Shown here one piece after another: positions 1 through 7,146 of a stretch of 33,179 nucleotides of DNA. The DNA is taken from NCBI GenBank assembly GCA_022767485.1, contig JALEMY010000063.1, forward strand, positions 1 through 33,179. Direction: 5' to 3'. Both the position numbers and the translations under genes were made by a program. The stretch is from Erysipelotrichaceae bacterium. Its GTDB lineage: Bacteria; Bacillota_I; Bacilli_A; RFN20; CAG-631. The first letter of the stretch is position 1; each line of letters opens with the position of its first letter. The notes below the pieces were generated by a model that saw only the letters and a list, made by a program, of their open reading frames with translations, was not told where the DNA came from and did no database searches.

Positions 1-112
1 GCCAATATCTTTATCATTTTTTTTGCTAATCAACAGTATAATAACGATGCTTTTCTATTTTTTCTATCATACCTTGCTCCTCCTATTTCTAGGATAGCAT
101 TTTATTATATTT
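1..112 (-). other. Upstream region and possible start of a leftward gene
   Basis: Read on the minus strand, this stretch has a TATAAT-like -10 (104-109), a strong AGGAGG ribosome binding site near 77-83 and an ATG at 70. That ATG opens only a 14-codon frame ending at 26 (TAG). A second ATG at 17 stays open to the window edge (MIKIL...). This could be a short leader peptide before a gene lying to the left, or a gene start broken by a frameshift. Too little is visible to name it. Confidence 0.25.
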
Positions 113-125
113 TTGCTAGAGTGTT

Positions 126-195
126 AAATTTTGACGTATACCAAAATGGTAGTAAAAATATCTTTCATCACCAAGTGTCGTATACGTCAAAATTT
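126..195. repeat. 16-bp perfect inverted repeat
   Basis: The sequence AAATTTTGACGTATAC at 126-141 is repeated in perfect inverse orientation at 180-195, around a 38-base spacer that itself contains TGGT/ACCA. The arms can be extended with one bulge. It lies between the promoter of the leftward gene and the tRNA terminator. It could be a large hairpin, paired regulator sites or a relic of a small inverted-repeat element. No coding sequence is present. Confidence 0.6.
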
Positions 196-208
196 TAATT
201 ATTTTATT

Positions 209-241
209 TAAAAACAAAAAAGTATGATCATCGACCATACT
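209..241 (-). terminator. Rho-independent terminator of the tRNA pair
   Basis: On the minus strand, AGTATGGTC and GATCATACT form a 9-bp stem (one G-T wobble) around a three-base loop, followed by TTTTTTGTTTTT. It begins 13 bases after the CCA end of tRNA-Arg, the expected place for the tRNA transcript to stop. Confidence 0.82.
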
Positions 242-253
242 ATAATTTATCAA

Positions 254-330
254 TGGCGCGCTAGGCAGGAATCGAACCCACAACCCCTTGGTTCGTAGCC
301 AAGTACTCTATCCAGTTGAGCTACTAGCGC
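254..330 (-). tRNA. tRNA-Arg (anticodon ACG)
   Basis: Read on the minus strand, the gene begins GCGCTAG and pairs with CTAGCGC at the 3' end. The anticodon arm is CTTGG-CTACGAA-CCAAG, giving anticodon ACG (Arg, CGN codons). The T arm has the GGTTCGATTCC signature. The 3' CCA is encoded (254-256). It is the distal gene of a two-tRNA transcript. Confidence 0.95.
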
Positions 331-335
331 TTGCT

Positions 336-411
336 TGGAGGTTCCTGTCGGATTTGAACCAACGATCATTGAGTTGCAGTCAATTGCCTTGCCAGACTTG
401 GCTAAGGAACC
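336..411 (-). tRNA. tRNA-Cys (anticodon GCA)
   Basis: On the minus strand the acceptor arm GGTTCCT pairs with AGGAACC. The anticodon loop reads CTGCAAC, giving anticodon GCA, and the T loop reads GTTCAAATC. The discriminator is U and CCA is encoded (336-338). It is separated from tRNA-Arg by five bases. The ORF-track entry at 288-473 is a shadow of these two tRNAs. Confidence 0.95.
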
Positions 412-479
412 ATAAGCATTGTATATTATACACTTATTTTAGTTTATGTTCAAGTATTTTCGTTCATGAATGATAAAAT

Positions 480-702
480 TGTAAAGTGAAAAGTTTATTT
501 CCGGTTTTTAAATTGCAAAGTGGAAAAGAGTCTTACATTTTTAAAATCCGGAAATAAGTCTTGCAAATCAAGTATAATTGTTTTGTAGCGGCTCAAATTA
601 AGAAAGGTAGGGTATTTTATGAGTCGTGGCAAATGTTTACATATGAAGATAGATGTATTATTGAAAAAAGAAATTCAGCCTTTGATACTTAATCACCAAT
701 AA
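480..702 (+). mobile_element. Degraded IS21-like element left end with truncated transposase start
   Basis: Two copies of a similar motif, TGTAAAGTGAAAAG (480-493) and TGCAAAGTGGAAAAG (514-528), alternate with an inverted pair, TTATTTCCGG (495-504) and CCGGAAATAA (548-557). Multiple end repeats of this kind are typical of IS21-family left ends. A ribosome-binding-like AGAAAGG precedes an ATG at 619 encoding MSRGKCLHMKIDVL, which resembles the start of IstA-type transposases but stops after 27 residues (702). The rest of the element and its helper ATPase are absent, so this is a relic. From 703 to 924 I see only AT-rich sequence with no gene. Confidence 0.45.
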
Positions 703-924
703 ATTAGAATAATAAAACACTATTAAAAAATTACTTATTTATAAATAAATGTGATAAATTTTTTTATTATATATATTATATGTTGTTAGAATTATTATTA
801 CTTAAGTTGGCTATTTATGATTTGCTTTTTAAAAAATCAATCGTAATAAAAAACTTATTAAATTTCATTATAACCTTTCAAACGATAACTTTATCAAACA
901 ACTTAGTTATTTTTTAAATGATAG

Positions 925-2280
925 TTACTTTGAGATTATCAAGTATTCATCAGAAAATTCATCAGTTAAAAAAGGATAATGAGGATATAATACCTTCCTT
1001 ATATCTATTTTAAATAGTGTTTTGTTGGCAAATTGACCCGCATTAGTTTGAATAAAAATACATTCAGTATTTCTTTCATAATATCTAAAAAAGTAATTGA
1101 TAAATATACTATCAGAATTATACTCAATGATTCCTTTTAAATACTTTGAAATGTTAATCTTTTTAATTTTATATTCCTCATCGATGAATGTCAATTCTAT
1201 AACAATATCATCTAATACCCTTGGAATTTTTATAAAGATTGCTATAATATCATCGTTTTCAAAAAAATCGTAATTTATCTTTGAAACTTTTAATTTTTCA
1301 TATTTAAAATATCTAACAATTTTTTTACTAAATCTCCCATTATTATTAAAAGAATATTTATTGATAGTTAATAATTTTGGATAATATATCTCTAAATTAT
1401 CAAATTTACTTTTGTAAAAATTATTTAATCTTAAATTAAAATCATCAAACAATGATAAAGTAATCTTATCCCTTAATTTGAAAATTTTGTAATATAAATC
1501 TATCACTTTATCATAGACAGATAAATCAAAATATCTTTGAAATATATCATATATGTCACTTATTTTCTTAATTTTATTGAATAGCATATATAGTTCTACA
1601 ATTTGCTTTAATTGAAATTTGTGTCGTATTCCATATTCTGTATAATATGAAAAGTAACAATTATAAATTACAACAACAATCATTAAATCTATAGGTAGTG
1701 TTTTATAATTTGAAAAATATATACAGTTGTTAAAAAGATAACTATTCATTTCTTTGCTATATATACTTCTAAAATGCGTTTTTACTTCAATTGCCACCAA
1801 CAAATCATTAATATTCTTTTCAAATATCACGTCGTCAAAATTTGAATTTTCATAATAATTTATATCATTTGAAAATGTGTTTTTGCTTGATAAAAAAGGA
1901 TTTCTAAAACCATTTTTTACAGCAATCTCACAAAACTTTCTATAATCATCTTCGGCAACGATTATATCAATATCCTTATAAAATCGTGAATCATCATTGT
2001 ATAAGTAATATGATAATGTTCTCCCCTTAACAATACAATATTTTATTTTTTCTTCATTTAATTGATTCAAAAAATCTTTAATATATTCGTGTTTTTTTAT
2101 TGAAAAAGAGTTATATTTTTTTAATTTGTGTAGTAACCTTATATCAATTGACTTGCTTTTGTTTTTTTGGATGTTATATACAACGTCAATCAACTCATTA
2201 TCATCAGCATATGAATATAAATCACTAATACTTTTTTGCTTGTTTCCTAAGACATATTCTACAAAATCAATTGCATTCAT
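925..2280 (-). CDS. Nucleotidyltransferase family protein (NTP_transf_5-like), RiPP locus
   Basis: This 451-aa soluble protein has the nucleotidyltransferase core near residues 80-108: a KGR motif (85-87), an alpha-helical stretch, and the metal-binding pair DID (103-105) followed by hydrophobic residues. This is the pattern of the uncharacterised nucleotidyltransferase family often found in peptide and polysaccharide clusters. The last 250 residues match nothing I recognise. It starts one base after the stop of the peptidase gene and is the final gene of the RiPP operon. In the pseudomycoidin lasso system, a related enzyme together with a kinase modifies the C-terminal Ser of the peptide; a similar job here is an inference. 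No clear terminator follows the stop codon. Confidence 0.72.
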   Translation of the reverse strand: MNAIDFVEYVLGNKQKSISDLYSYADDNELIDVVYNIQKNKSKSIDIRLLHKLKKYNSFSIKKHEYIKDFLNQLNEEKIKYCIVKGRTLSYYLYNDDSRFYKDIDIIVAEDDYRKFCEIAVKNGFRNPFLSSKNTFSNDINYYENSNFDDVIFEKNINDLLVAIEVKTHFRSIYSKEMNSYLFNNCIYFSNYKTLPIDLMIVVVIYNCYFSYYTEYGIRHKFQLKQIVELYMLFNKIKKISDIYDIFQRYFDLSVYDKVIDLYYKIFKLRDKITLSLFDDFNLRLNNFYKSKFDNLEIYYPKLLTINKYSFNNNGRFSKKIVRYFKYEKLKVSKINYDFFENDDIIAIFIKIPRVLDDIVIELTFIDEEYKIKKINISKYLKGIIEYNSDSIFINYFFRYYERNTECIFIQTNAGQFANKTLFKIDIRKVLYPHYPFLTDEFSDEYLIISK

Positions 2281-2281
2281 G

Positions 2282-2737
2282 TCATAGCACTCTCCTTTTT
2301 ATTATTTTAATTTGCTTTATAATATTACTTGCTATTGTTATATAAAATTCATCATTCGTTGAGCTAGTTACACTTGAAAGTTTACCTACAAGAAATGACA
2401 ATTCAATTAATATTGAAATGATGTTTTTATCAATGTATTCATCAACTAATTTGTAAAAACCAATTATAGAATTAATATTTATTGACTTATCAAAATAATA
2501 TGAATTATCTCCTTTTGTAAAAAAGCATAAGTCAGATATACCTACAATTCTATGTAATCTATACTCATTGTTTGAATTCAAAATTAAAACTATATCTCCA
2601 ATTTTTGGAGAACTCTCATATTTGTAAATTGTTACAACATCACCATTATTTATTTCGGGTGACATACAGTCTCCATTTACTTTGATTTCAAACAACTTAT
2701 TTGATGTATTTTTCTGCTTGTTTTGTAAACATTTCAT
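2282..2737 (-). CDS. S24/S26-family peptidase with Cys in place of the catalytic Ser
   Basis: The 151-aa protein carries the signal-peptidase fold motifs. GDCMSPEINNGD (22-33) corresponds to the G-x-S-M-x-P box, LHRIVGI (61-67) to the His-type second box, and TKGDN (74-78) to the third box with the acidic residue. In the ER/SipW-type enzymes the catalytic set is Ser-His-Asp; here the Ser position is Cys24. No N-terminal membrane anchor is visible, unlike normal signal peptidases. The ATG overlaps the exporter gene by 41 bases but has a good AGGGA ribosome binding site, and no later start keeps the active-site box. Since the exporter lacks a peptidase domain, leader removal is the likely job. 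A non-catalytic role is also possible. Confidence 0.7.
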   Translation of the reverse strand: MKCLQNKQKNTSNKLFEIKVNGDCMSPEINNGDVVTIYKYESSPKIGDIVLILNSNNEYRLHRIVGISDLCFFTKGDNSYYFDKSININSIIGFYKLVDEYIDKNIISILIELSFLVGKLSSVTSSTNDEFYITIASNIIKQIKIIKRRVL

Positions 2738-4472
2738 AATATTTCCCTTTATAATTCATTAATGACACGTGGTTCCCATTTTCGACAATTCGTCCATTTT
2801 CTATATATAATATTTCATCGAAATCTTTCACAGAAGATAATCTATGTGAAATCAAAATAATGGTAGTATCTTTAAAAGATGTCAAAATGAGTTTGTTCAA
2901 TTCATATTCAACAAGTGGGTCTAGTGAAGCAGCTGGTTCATCCAAAATAATCAGTCCATATTTCTTTGTAAACAACCTACATATTGATAATAATTGTTTT
3001 TGCCCACCAGATAGTTCCAAACCGCTTTTATCGAATTCTTTTGTAAGTTGTGTATTATACGAAATATTATTTTTATCGATCACTTTATTAAATCTTGTGA
3101 TTTCAAAAATCTTTGATATTGCGTCATCACTAACGTCAGCATAGAAACTCATATTTTCCCTAATCGTTAAAGCAAAATCTACATTTTCTTGAAATGCTGT
3201 ACCAACATTAATTCTATAATCATCCAAGTTAATTTCTTTTATATCTGTATCATTGATAAGTATTTTACCCTCATTCACATCATAAAGACGCAATAAAAGT
3301 TTTGTTAAAGTGGTCTTTCCAACTCCATTTTCACCAACAATAGCTATTTTTTTTCCCGCAGGAATATGGTAATTAATCTTATTAATAACAATCTGTCTAC
3401 CATCATAAGAAAAACTTATATTATTAAGTTTTATGTCGTATGGCTTACATAATTCATGTGATTCTTCATGAGGCATACTTTCAATATTAGATTTTGTATC
3501 AAAGAAACTTTTAATTTTTTTTCCATACATGCTAATTTGAGCAAAATTTGGAATCTCATTAACAAAAGATTGAAGATTGTTTTTAAAATTGTTAGAAGCA
3601 TAAAATAATGATGCTAACGTGCCAACAGTATAATAACCAGCTATTACTCCATTAGATAATAAAAGTAAAATGATTCCTACAAATAAAAGCCCATTTGACG
3701 AAATAAGAATTCCATTTAGAGCTAATTTATTTCTATAATCATTAGCTATATTAACTAAATCGTTCACATTATTATCAAAATGCTTTAATAATATATTACT
3801 ACTATTATTAGTTTTTATAGGAAATATATACTCTTTTAAATAAAAAAGACGGTTTATATACGACTGCCTTCGATTAACGAAAATACTTTTTTCATCCATT
3901 TCAAAATACATTTTACTATTCTTTCTACTTAATGCAACATTTATAAATACATTAATAATCGAAATTAGTATAATAATAGGGTTGATAACAGTTATGATAG
4001 ATAATAATGTAACAATCGTAATTATACTTGAAAAAGTACTCCAAAATAATCTGGCAGCACGATGTGACTGATTAACAAATTGATCAACAGTAAAGGAATA
4101 ATTATCATAAAAGTCTCTATCATCAAAATGACTTGTGTCTGTCATAGTTACTTTCTTAATTATTGATTTAGATAGTTTCCCTCTTACAATTTTCATTCTT
4201 TTTTCACCGATGTTTACTTCAATTAATTCACAAAATAAACATACAAGAAACTTTATACCAAGGAATATTAATAAGCCTATTAATATATAACTAATACTTT
4301 TATTATAAGTAATAGAATCAATAACAAATTGAAGCAAATATATATCTACTAAAGTGTTTATTGGATTTAGAAAGCATGATATCGTAACAAAAACAAAAAA
4401 CACTTTATCTTGTTTAAAAAATGTGTTTAATAAGAAAAAATAATTATTAATAATACTTTTTGTTTTCTTCAT
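2697..4472 (-). CDS. ABC exporter (membrane and ATPase domains fused), RiPP export
   Basis: This 591-aa type I exporter half-transporter has about six membrane segments within residues 20-300. The ATPase domain follows, with Walker A GENGVGKTT (380-388), signature LSGGQ (487-491), Walker B LIILDEP (507-513) and the switch His (543). There is no N-terminal C39 peptidase domain, so it should export a peptide whose leader is cut by another protein. The start overlaps the stop of the kinase-like gene by four bases (ATGA), showing translational coupling. It most likely works as a homodimer that exports the modified peptide and may provide self-protection. The plus-strand ORF at 2860-3144 is a shadow. 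Confidence 0.88.
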   Translation of the reverse strand: MKKTKSIINNYFFLLNTFFKQDKVFFVFVTISCFLNPINTLVDIYLLQFVIDSITYNKSISYILIGLLIFLGIKFLVCLFCELIEVNIGEKRMKIVRGKLSKSIIKKVTMTDTSHFDDRDFYDNYSFTVDQFVNQSHRAARLFWSTFSSIITIVTLLSIITVINPIIILISIINVFINVALSRKNSKMYFEMDEKSIFVNRRQSYINRLFYLKEYIFPIKTNNSSNILLKHFDNNVNDLVNIANDYRNKLALNGILISSNGLLFVGIILLLLSNGVIAGYYTVGTLASLFYASNNFKNNLQSFVNEIPNFAQISMYGKKIKSFFDTKSNIESMPHEESHELCKPYDIKLNNISFSYDGRQIVINKINYHIPAGKKIAIVGENGVGKTTLTKLLLRLYDVNEGKILINDTDIKEINLDDYRINVGTAFQENVDFALTIRENMSFYADVSDDAISKIFEITRFNKVIDKNNISYNTQLTKEFDKSGLELSGGQKQLLSICRLFTKKYGLIILDEPAASLDPLVEYELNKLILTSFKDTTIILISHRLSSVKDFDEILYIENGRIVENGNHVSLMNYKGKYYEMFTKQAEKYIK

Positions 4473-5251
4473 AAGTTACCCTCTTTAATGTACTTATTAT
4501 ATATTTTTAAAAAGTTATCAAAGCATGAATAATTAATACTATAAGCTATTGAATTTGTAGCTATATTAATCAAATAACTGAACTTCTTTTTTTTATTACT
4601 TGAATATTTACAGTTACATAATAATTGTTCAAACACTTCTTTTTTATTACACTTTAAAACACTATTATTGTCTTTACTATAACATATAAAAATTATTAAT
4701 GGATATAAATCTATTTCATCAATAATATTTTCATTAAAATACAAATATCTTTTATATCCATATTCATCAACTGCAATATAATCTTTGTTTTTAATCATAG
4801 TTCTAGACTTTGATGGTAATCCCAACCCATAAGTTTTATTATTTATCAATATAATACAATCGTCATCAATAAAACGAGTAAAAAACCTTTCAATAATATT
4901 ATATGCTAATGTACTTTTACCAGATTTTCTCTTCCCAACTAACCAATACATTTTATTATCAAAAACTAGCGCGGATCCATGTATTGACAAATCAGCAATT
5001 GCTACACAAATATAATTTTCAATACTGTTTAATAATTCAAACTTCCAGTTAGAACAAAATGTATTTACTATTATATCAGCTTTATTGTCATAATTTGAAA
5101 TTCTAATTATATATTTTTTTAATGATTGAACATCACAATCAATCCATTTTTTGAATATAAAATTAAAATAATCATTTTCCTCACTACATGTAAAATCAAT
5201 AATAATTTGAACTAAAATAACTCCAAATTTTTTATAATATTTCTTAACCAT
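4469..5251 (-). CDS. HPr kinase-like P-loop protein (putative peptide kinase)
   Basis: The 260-aa protein resembles the C-terminal kinase domain of HPr kinase/phosphorylase. An HG pair (91-92) stands before a short strand, then the P-loop GKRKSGKST (106-114), then an acidic DDD (129-131) in the place of the family's aspartate motif. It lacks the N-terminal domain of true HprK and is not in a sugar-transport context. Small proteins of this type in lasso peptide clusters (ThcoK/PsmK type) phosphorylate the C-terminal Ser of the precursor, and the precursor here ends in Ser-Ser. The ATG overlaps the end of the PqqD-like frame and has no good ribosome binding site of its own, so its translation probably depends on that frame being read. 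Confidence 0.72.
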   Translation of the reverse strand: MVKKYYKKFGVILVQIIIDFTCSEENDYFNFIFKKWIDCDVQSLKKYIIRISNYDNKADIIVNTFCSNWKFELLNSIENYICVAIADLSIHGSALVFDNKMYWLVGKRKSGKSTLAYNIIERFFTRFIDDDCIILINNKTYGLGLPSKSRTMIKNKDYIAVDEYGYKRYLYFNENIIDEIDLYPLIIFICYSKDNNSVLKCNKKEVFEQLLCNCKYSSNKKKKFSYLINIATNSIAYSINYSCFDNFLKIYNKYIKEGNL

Positions 5252-5569
5252 TGTTTTCTATTATTATTATTTCATGCTTATCTAAATCATTCATTGTCTT
5301 AATGATATCGTATAACAACTCATTATCTTTTATATTAATATGAAATTTCTGTTTAATAGAATAAAACAATGATGAAAAATATACTTTTTCTATACTTTTT
5401 TAATGTTATTCATTATAAAATTATATATGTGCAATGCTGTTATATTTGCAACGATTAACTTCTCATTTTTTTCATTGTAGAAAAAACCTTCATTATCCAT
5501 TTCTTCAAAAGACACTTCATCATTTAATTTTACAATAATACTAATTTTATCTGAAATAATTAATTCCAT
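5244..5569 (-). pseudogene. PqqD-like leader-binding protein (RRE), split by a one-base frameshift
   Basis: The ORF track missed this gene because it is broken. From the ATG at 5569 (AAAGGA ribosome binding site, one base after the maturase stop) the frame encodes 59 residues, including EMDNEGFFYNEKNEKL and ANITALHIYNF, then stops at 5390. The -1 frame continues with FYSIKQKFHINIKDNELLYD and ends at 5244. Adding one A to the run of six (T6 at 5396-5401 on the plus strand) joins the parts into one protein of 108 residues with PqqD-like layout, a size normal for a stand-alone RiPP recognition element. The two halves fit exactly between maturase and kinase. It may be a real mutation, a sequencing error in a homopolymer, or slippage during expression. 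Confidence 0.68.
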
Positions 5570-5570
5570 A

Positions 5571-6968
5571 TTATTTCCTTTCTTTTACGAACAACAATTC
5601 TGTTTCCTCGATTTCTTTTCTTTCTAGCTCAAAATTTATAAAACTATGATTTTCTAAAAGTTTATCATATACCATTCTCCAATATTTTTTTATCATTTCA
5701 CATTCATATTTTTCATTCTTAATAGATTCATCATCCAAGTTGTTTAACGGACATCCTGATCCACAATGGCTAAATGCAAAACACTTAATACAATCACGTC
5801 TTTTTTTTAAATATACATTAGCAATATAATCATTATATTCAACAAAATCAATTCTTCCATTTGATACTTTCCCTATCACTGGCGATTTATCACCTCCATC
5901 TAAACAAGTAATAATTTTTCCAGAAGGAAGTAGCCAAGGATGCAATCCATAGCTGGTGCCACAAATATAATCCACTTTATATGATTTGAATTTCATAAAA
6001 CTAAAATTCGTCTTTAAATTATTTTTCATTACATATTCCTGTAAATCTAAATATATTTTTGATATATCTATATTTTTATTGACTAAATGACTTTTAGTAG
6101 CTCTGCCTCTAGGCATAACACAACCAAATGACCATGATATGTAGTTTTTATACCGTTCATTTATAAATAGATACATGTCTTTGATATTTACAAAGTCATC
6201 CAACCAAATAGTCGATCTTATCTCATAATTAAAATTATATTTGTCAAAAAAGCATAGTGTTTTATCCACAATATCAAAAGAACCTTTACCCATAAATGTT
6301 TTTCTGTTTTTGTTTTGAAAAAAATTTGTTCCGTCAAATGAAATTAATACATAATCAACACTATCAATAATAAATTTTCTTTGAGATTCGTTTAAAATTC
6401 CATTGGTTGTCAATCCAATAGTAGCTTTTATTTTATATTTTTTTTCACAATTTCTAATGAAACATATCGTCTGTTGAAAAATATCCCATTTATATGTTGG
6501 TTCTCCTCCGCCTGCAAAGTAAAACTGAACCCCTTTATTCGTTTTGTTTACCATATTAAATATTTTTATTTTTTTAAAAAAATATAAAACATACGAACGA
6601 ATATTATTAATATCTATTGTATCTCCACTATCACAAGATGAAAATGCACAGTAATTACATCTTAACTGACATAGATCAGTTAAGCAAATGCCACATCTAT
6701 TAGTAAAAATATTATCAAAGTTAATTTTTTCAATATCATAGTTTTTATTAATGAACTCACTAACATCTTTATATTTTACATTTTTGTTATCCCAAAATAA
6801 AAAATTTTCGATATTATTTATTTTAATTTTCTCGATTTTGCCTTTAACAAAACATTCGTATTTTAGTAAAAATACATAATCTTCATTATATTGTATCATT
6901 TCCATATGTTTTCTTATATTAGTATATATCCAATCTCTGATATATACTTTTCCTTTCTTTGAGAACAT
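5571..6968 (-). CDS. Radical SAM-SPASM peptide maturase
   Basis: This 465-aa enzyme has the radical SAM cluster motif CQLRCNYC (CxxxCxxC at 100/104/107) and the GGGEP motif (153-157). The C-terminal SPASM domain carries cysteines at 336, 355, 393, 396, 402, 406 and 423, including CIKCFAFSHCGSGC, enough for two auxiliary iron-sulfur clusters. Extra cysteines at 92, 95 and 112 flank the main motif. SPASM enzymes next to small Cys-rich peptides usually form thioether or carbon-carbon crosslinks. The nearby precursor has five Cys, so Cys-to-backbone or side-chain thioethers (sactipeptide or ranthipeptide type) are the best guess. No strong ribosome binding site precedes the ATG at 6968; ATGs at codons 22 and 24 are alternatives. 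About 90 residues precede the motif and may hold another recognition domain. Confidence 0.88.
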   Translation of the reverse strand: MFSKKGKVYIRDWIYTNIRKHMEMIQYNEDYVFLLKYECFVKGKIEKIKINNIENFLFWDNKNVKYKDVSEFINKNYDIEKINFDNIFTNRCGICLTDLCQLRCNYCAFSSCDSGDTIDINNIRSYVLYFFKKIKIFNMVNKTNKGVQFYFAGGGEPTYKWDIFQQTICFIRNCEKKYKIKATIGLTTNGILNESQRKFIIDSVDYVLISFDGTNFFQNKNRKTFMGKGSFDIVDKTLCFFDKYNFNYEIRSTIWLDDFVNIKDMYLFINERYKNYISWSFGCVMPRGRATKSHLVNKNIDISKIYLDLQEYVMKNNLKTNFSFMKFKSYKVDYICGTSYGLHPWLLPSGKIITCLDGGDKSPVIGKVSNGRIDFVEYNDYIANVYLKKRRDCIKCFAFSHCGSGCPLNNLDDESIKNEKYECEMIKKYWRMVYDKLLENHSFINFELERKEIEETELLFVKERK

Positions 6969-7146
6969 TGTTGCAGTATTCGACGTAACACTATAATAAT
7001 TATGACACTGTGGATTTGTCTCTATATGTTTACAGCTTTAATGACTGTTCAAAGGAGACTCCAACCACAGTTTTCATTTTATAGGGTTGATCAGTTAGAT
7101 AACGCTTGACGTTTTATTTGTGCAATAAGATTACTCCTTTAAAAAA

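Noticed and set aside
126-241. CRISPR-like repeats near the tRNAs
   Set aside because: There is only a single inverted pair and one terminator hairpin, with no regularly spaced direct repeats.
288-473. Plus-strand ORF of 61 aa
   Set aside because: It covers tRNA-Arg and tRNA-Cys on the other strand and has no ribosome binding site, so it is a chance frame.
2860-3144. Plus-strand ORF of 94 aa inside the exporter gene
   Set aside because: It is the reverse reading of the conserved ATPase motifs, with no ribosome binding site.
5396-5401. Programmed frameshift of the dnaX type in the PqqD-like gene
   Set aside because: The zero frame reads ATT AAA AAA GTA, so the heptamer A-AAA-AAG is out of phase and only one tRNA could re-pair well. 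Mutation or sequencing error is simpler; it is listed only as a possibility.
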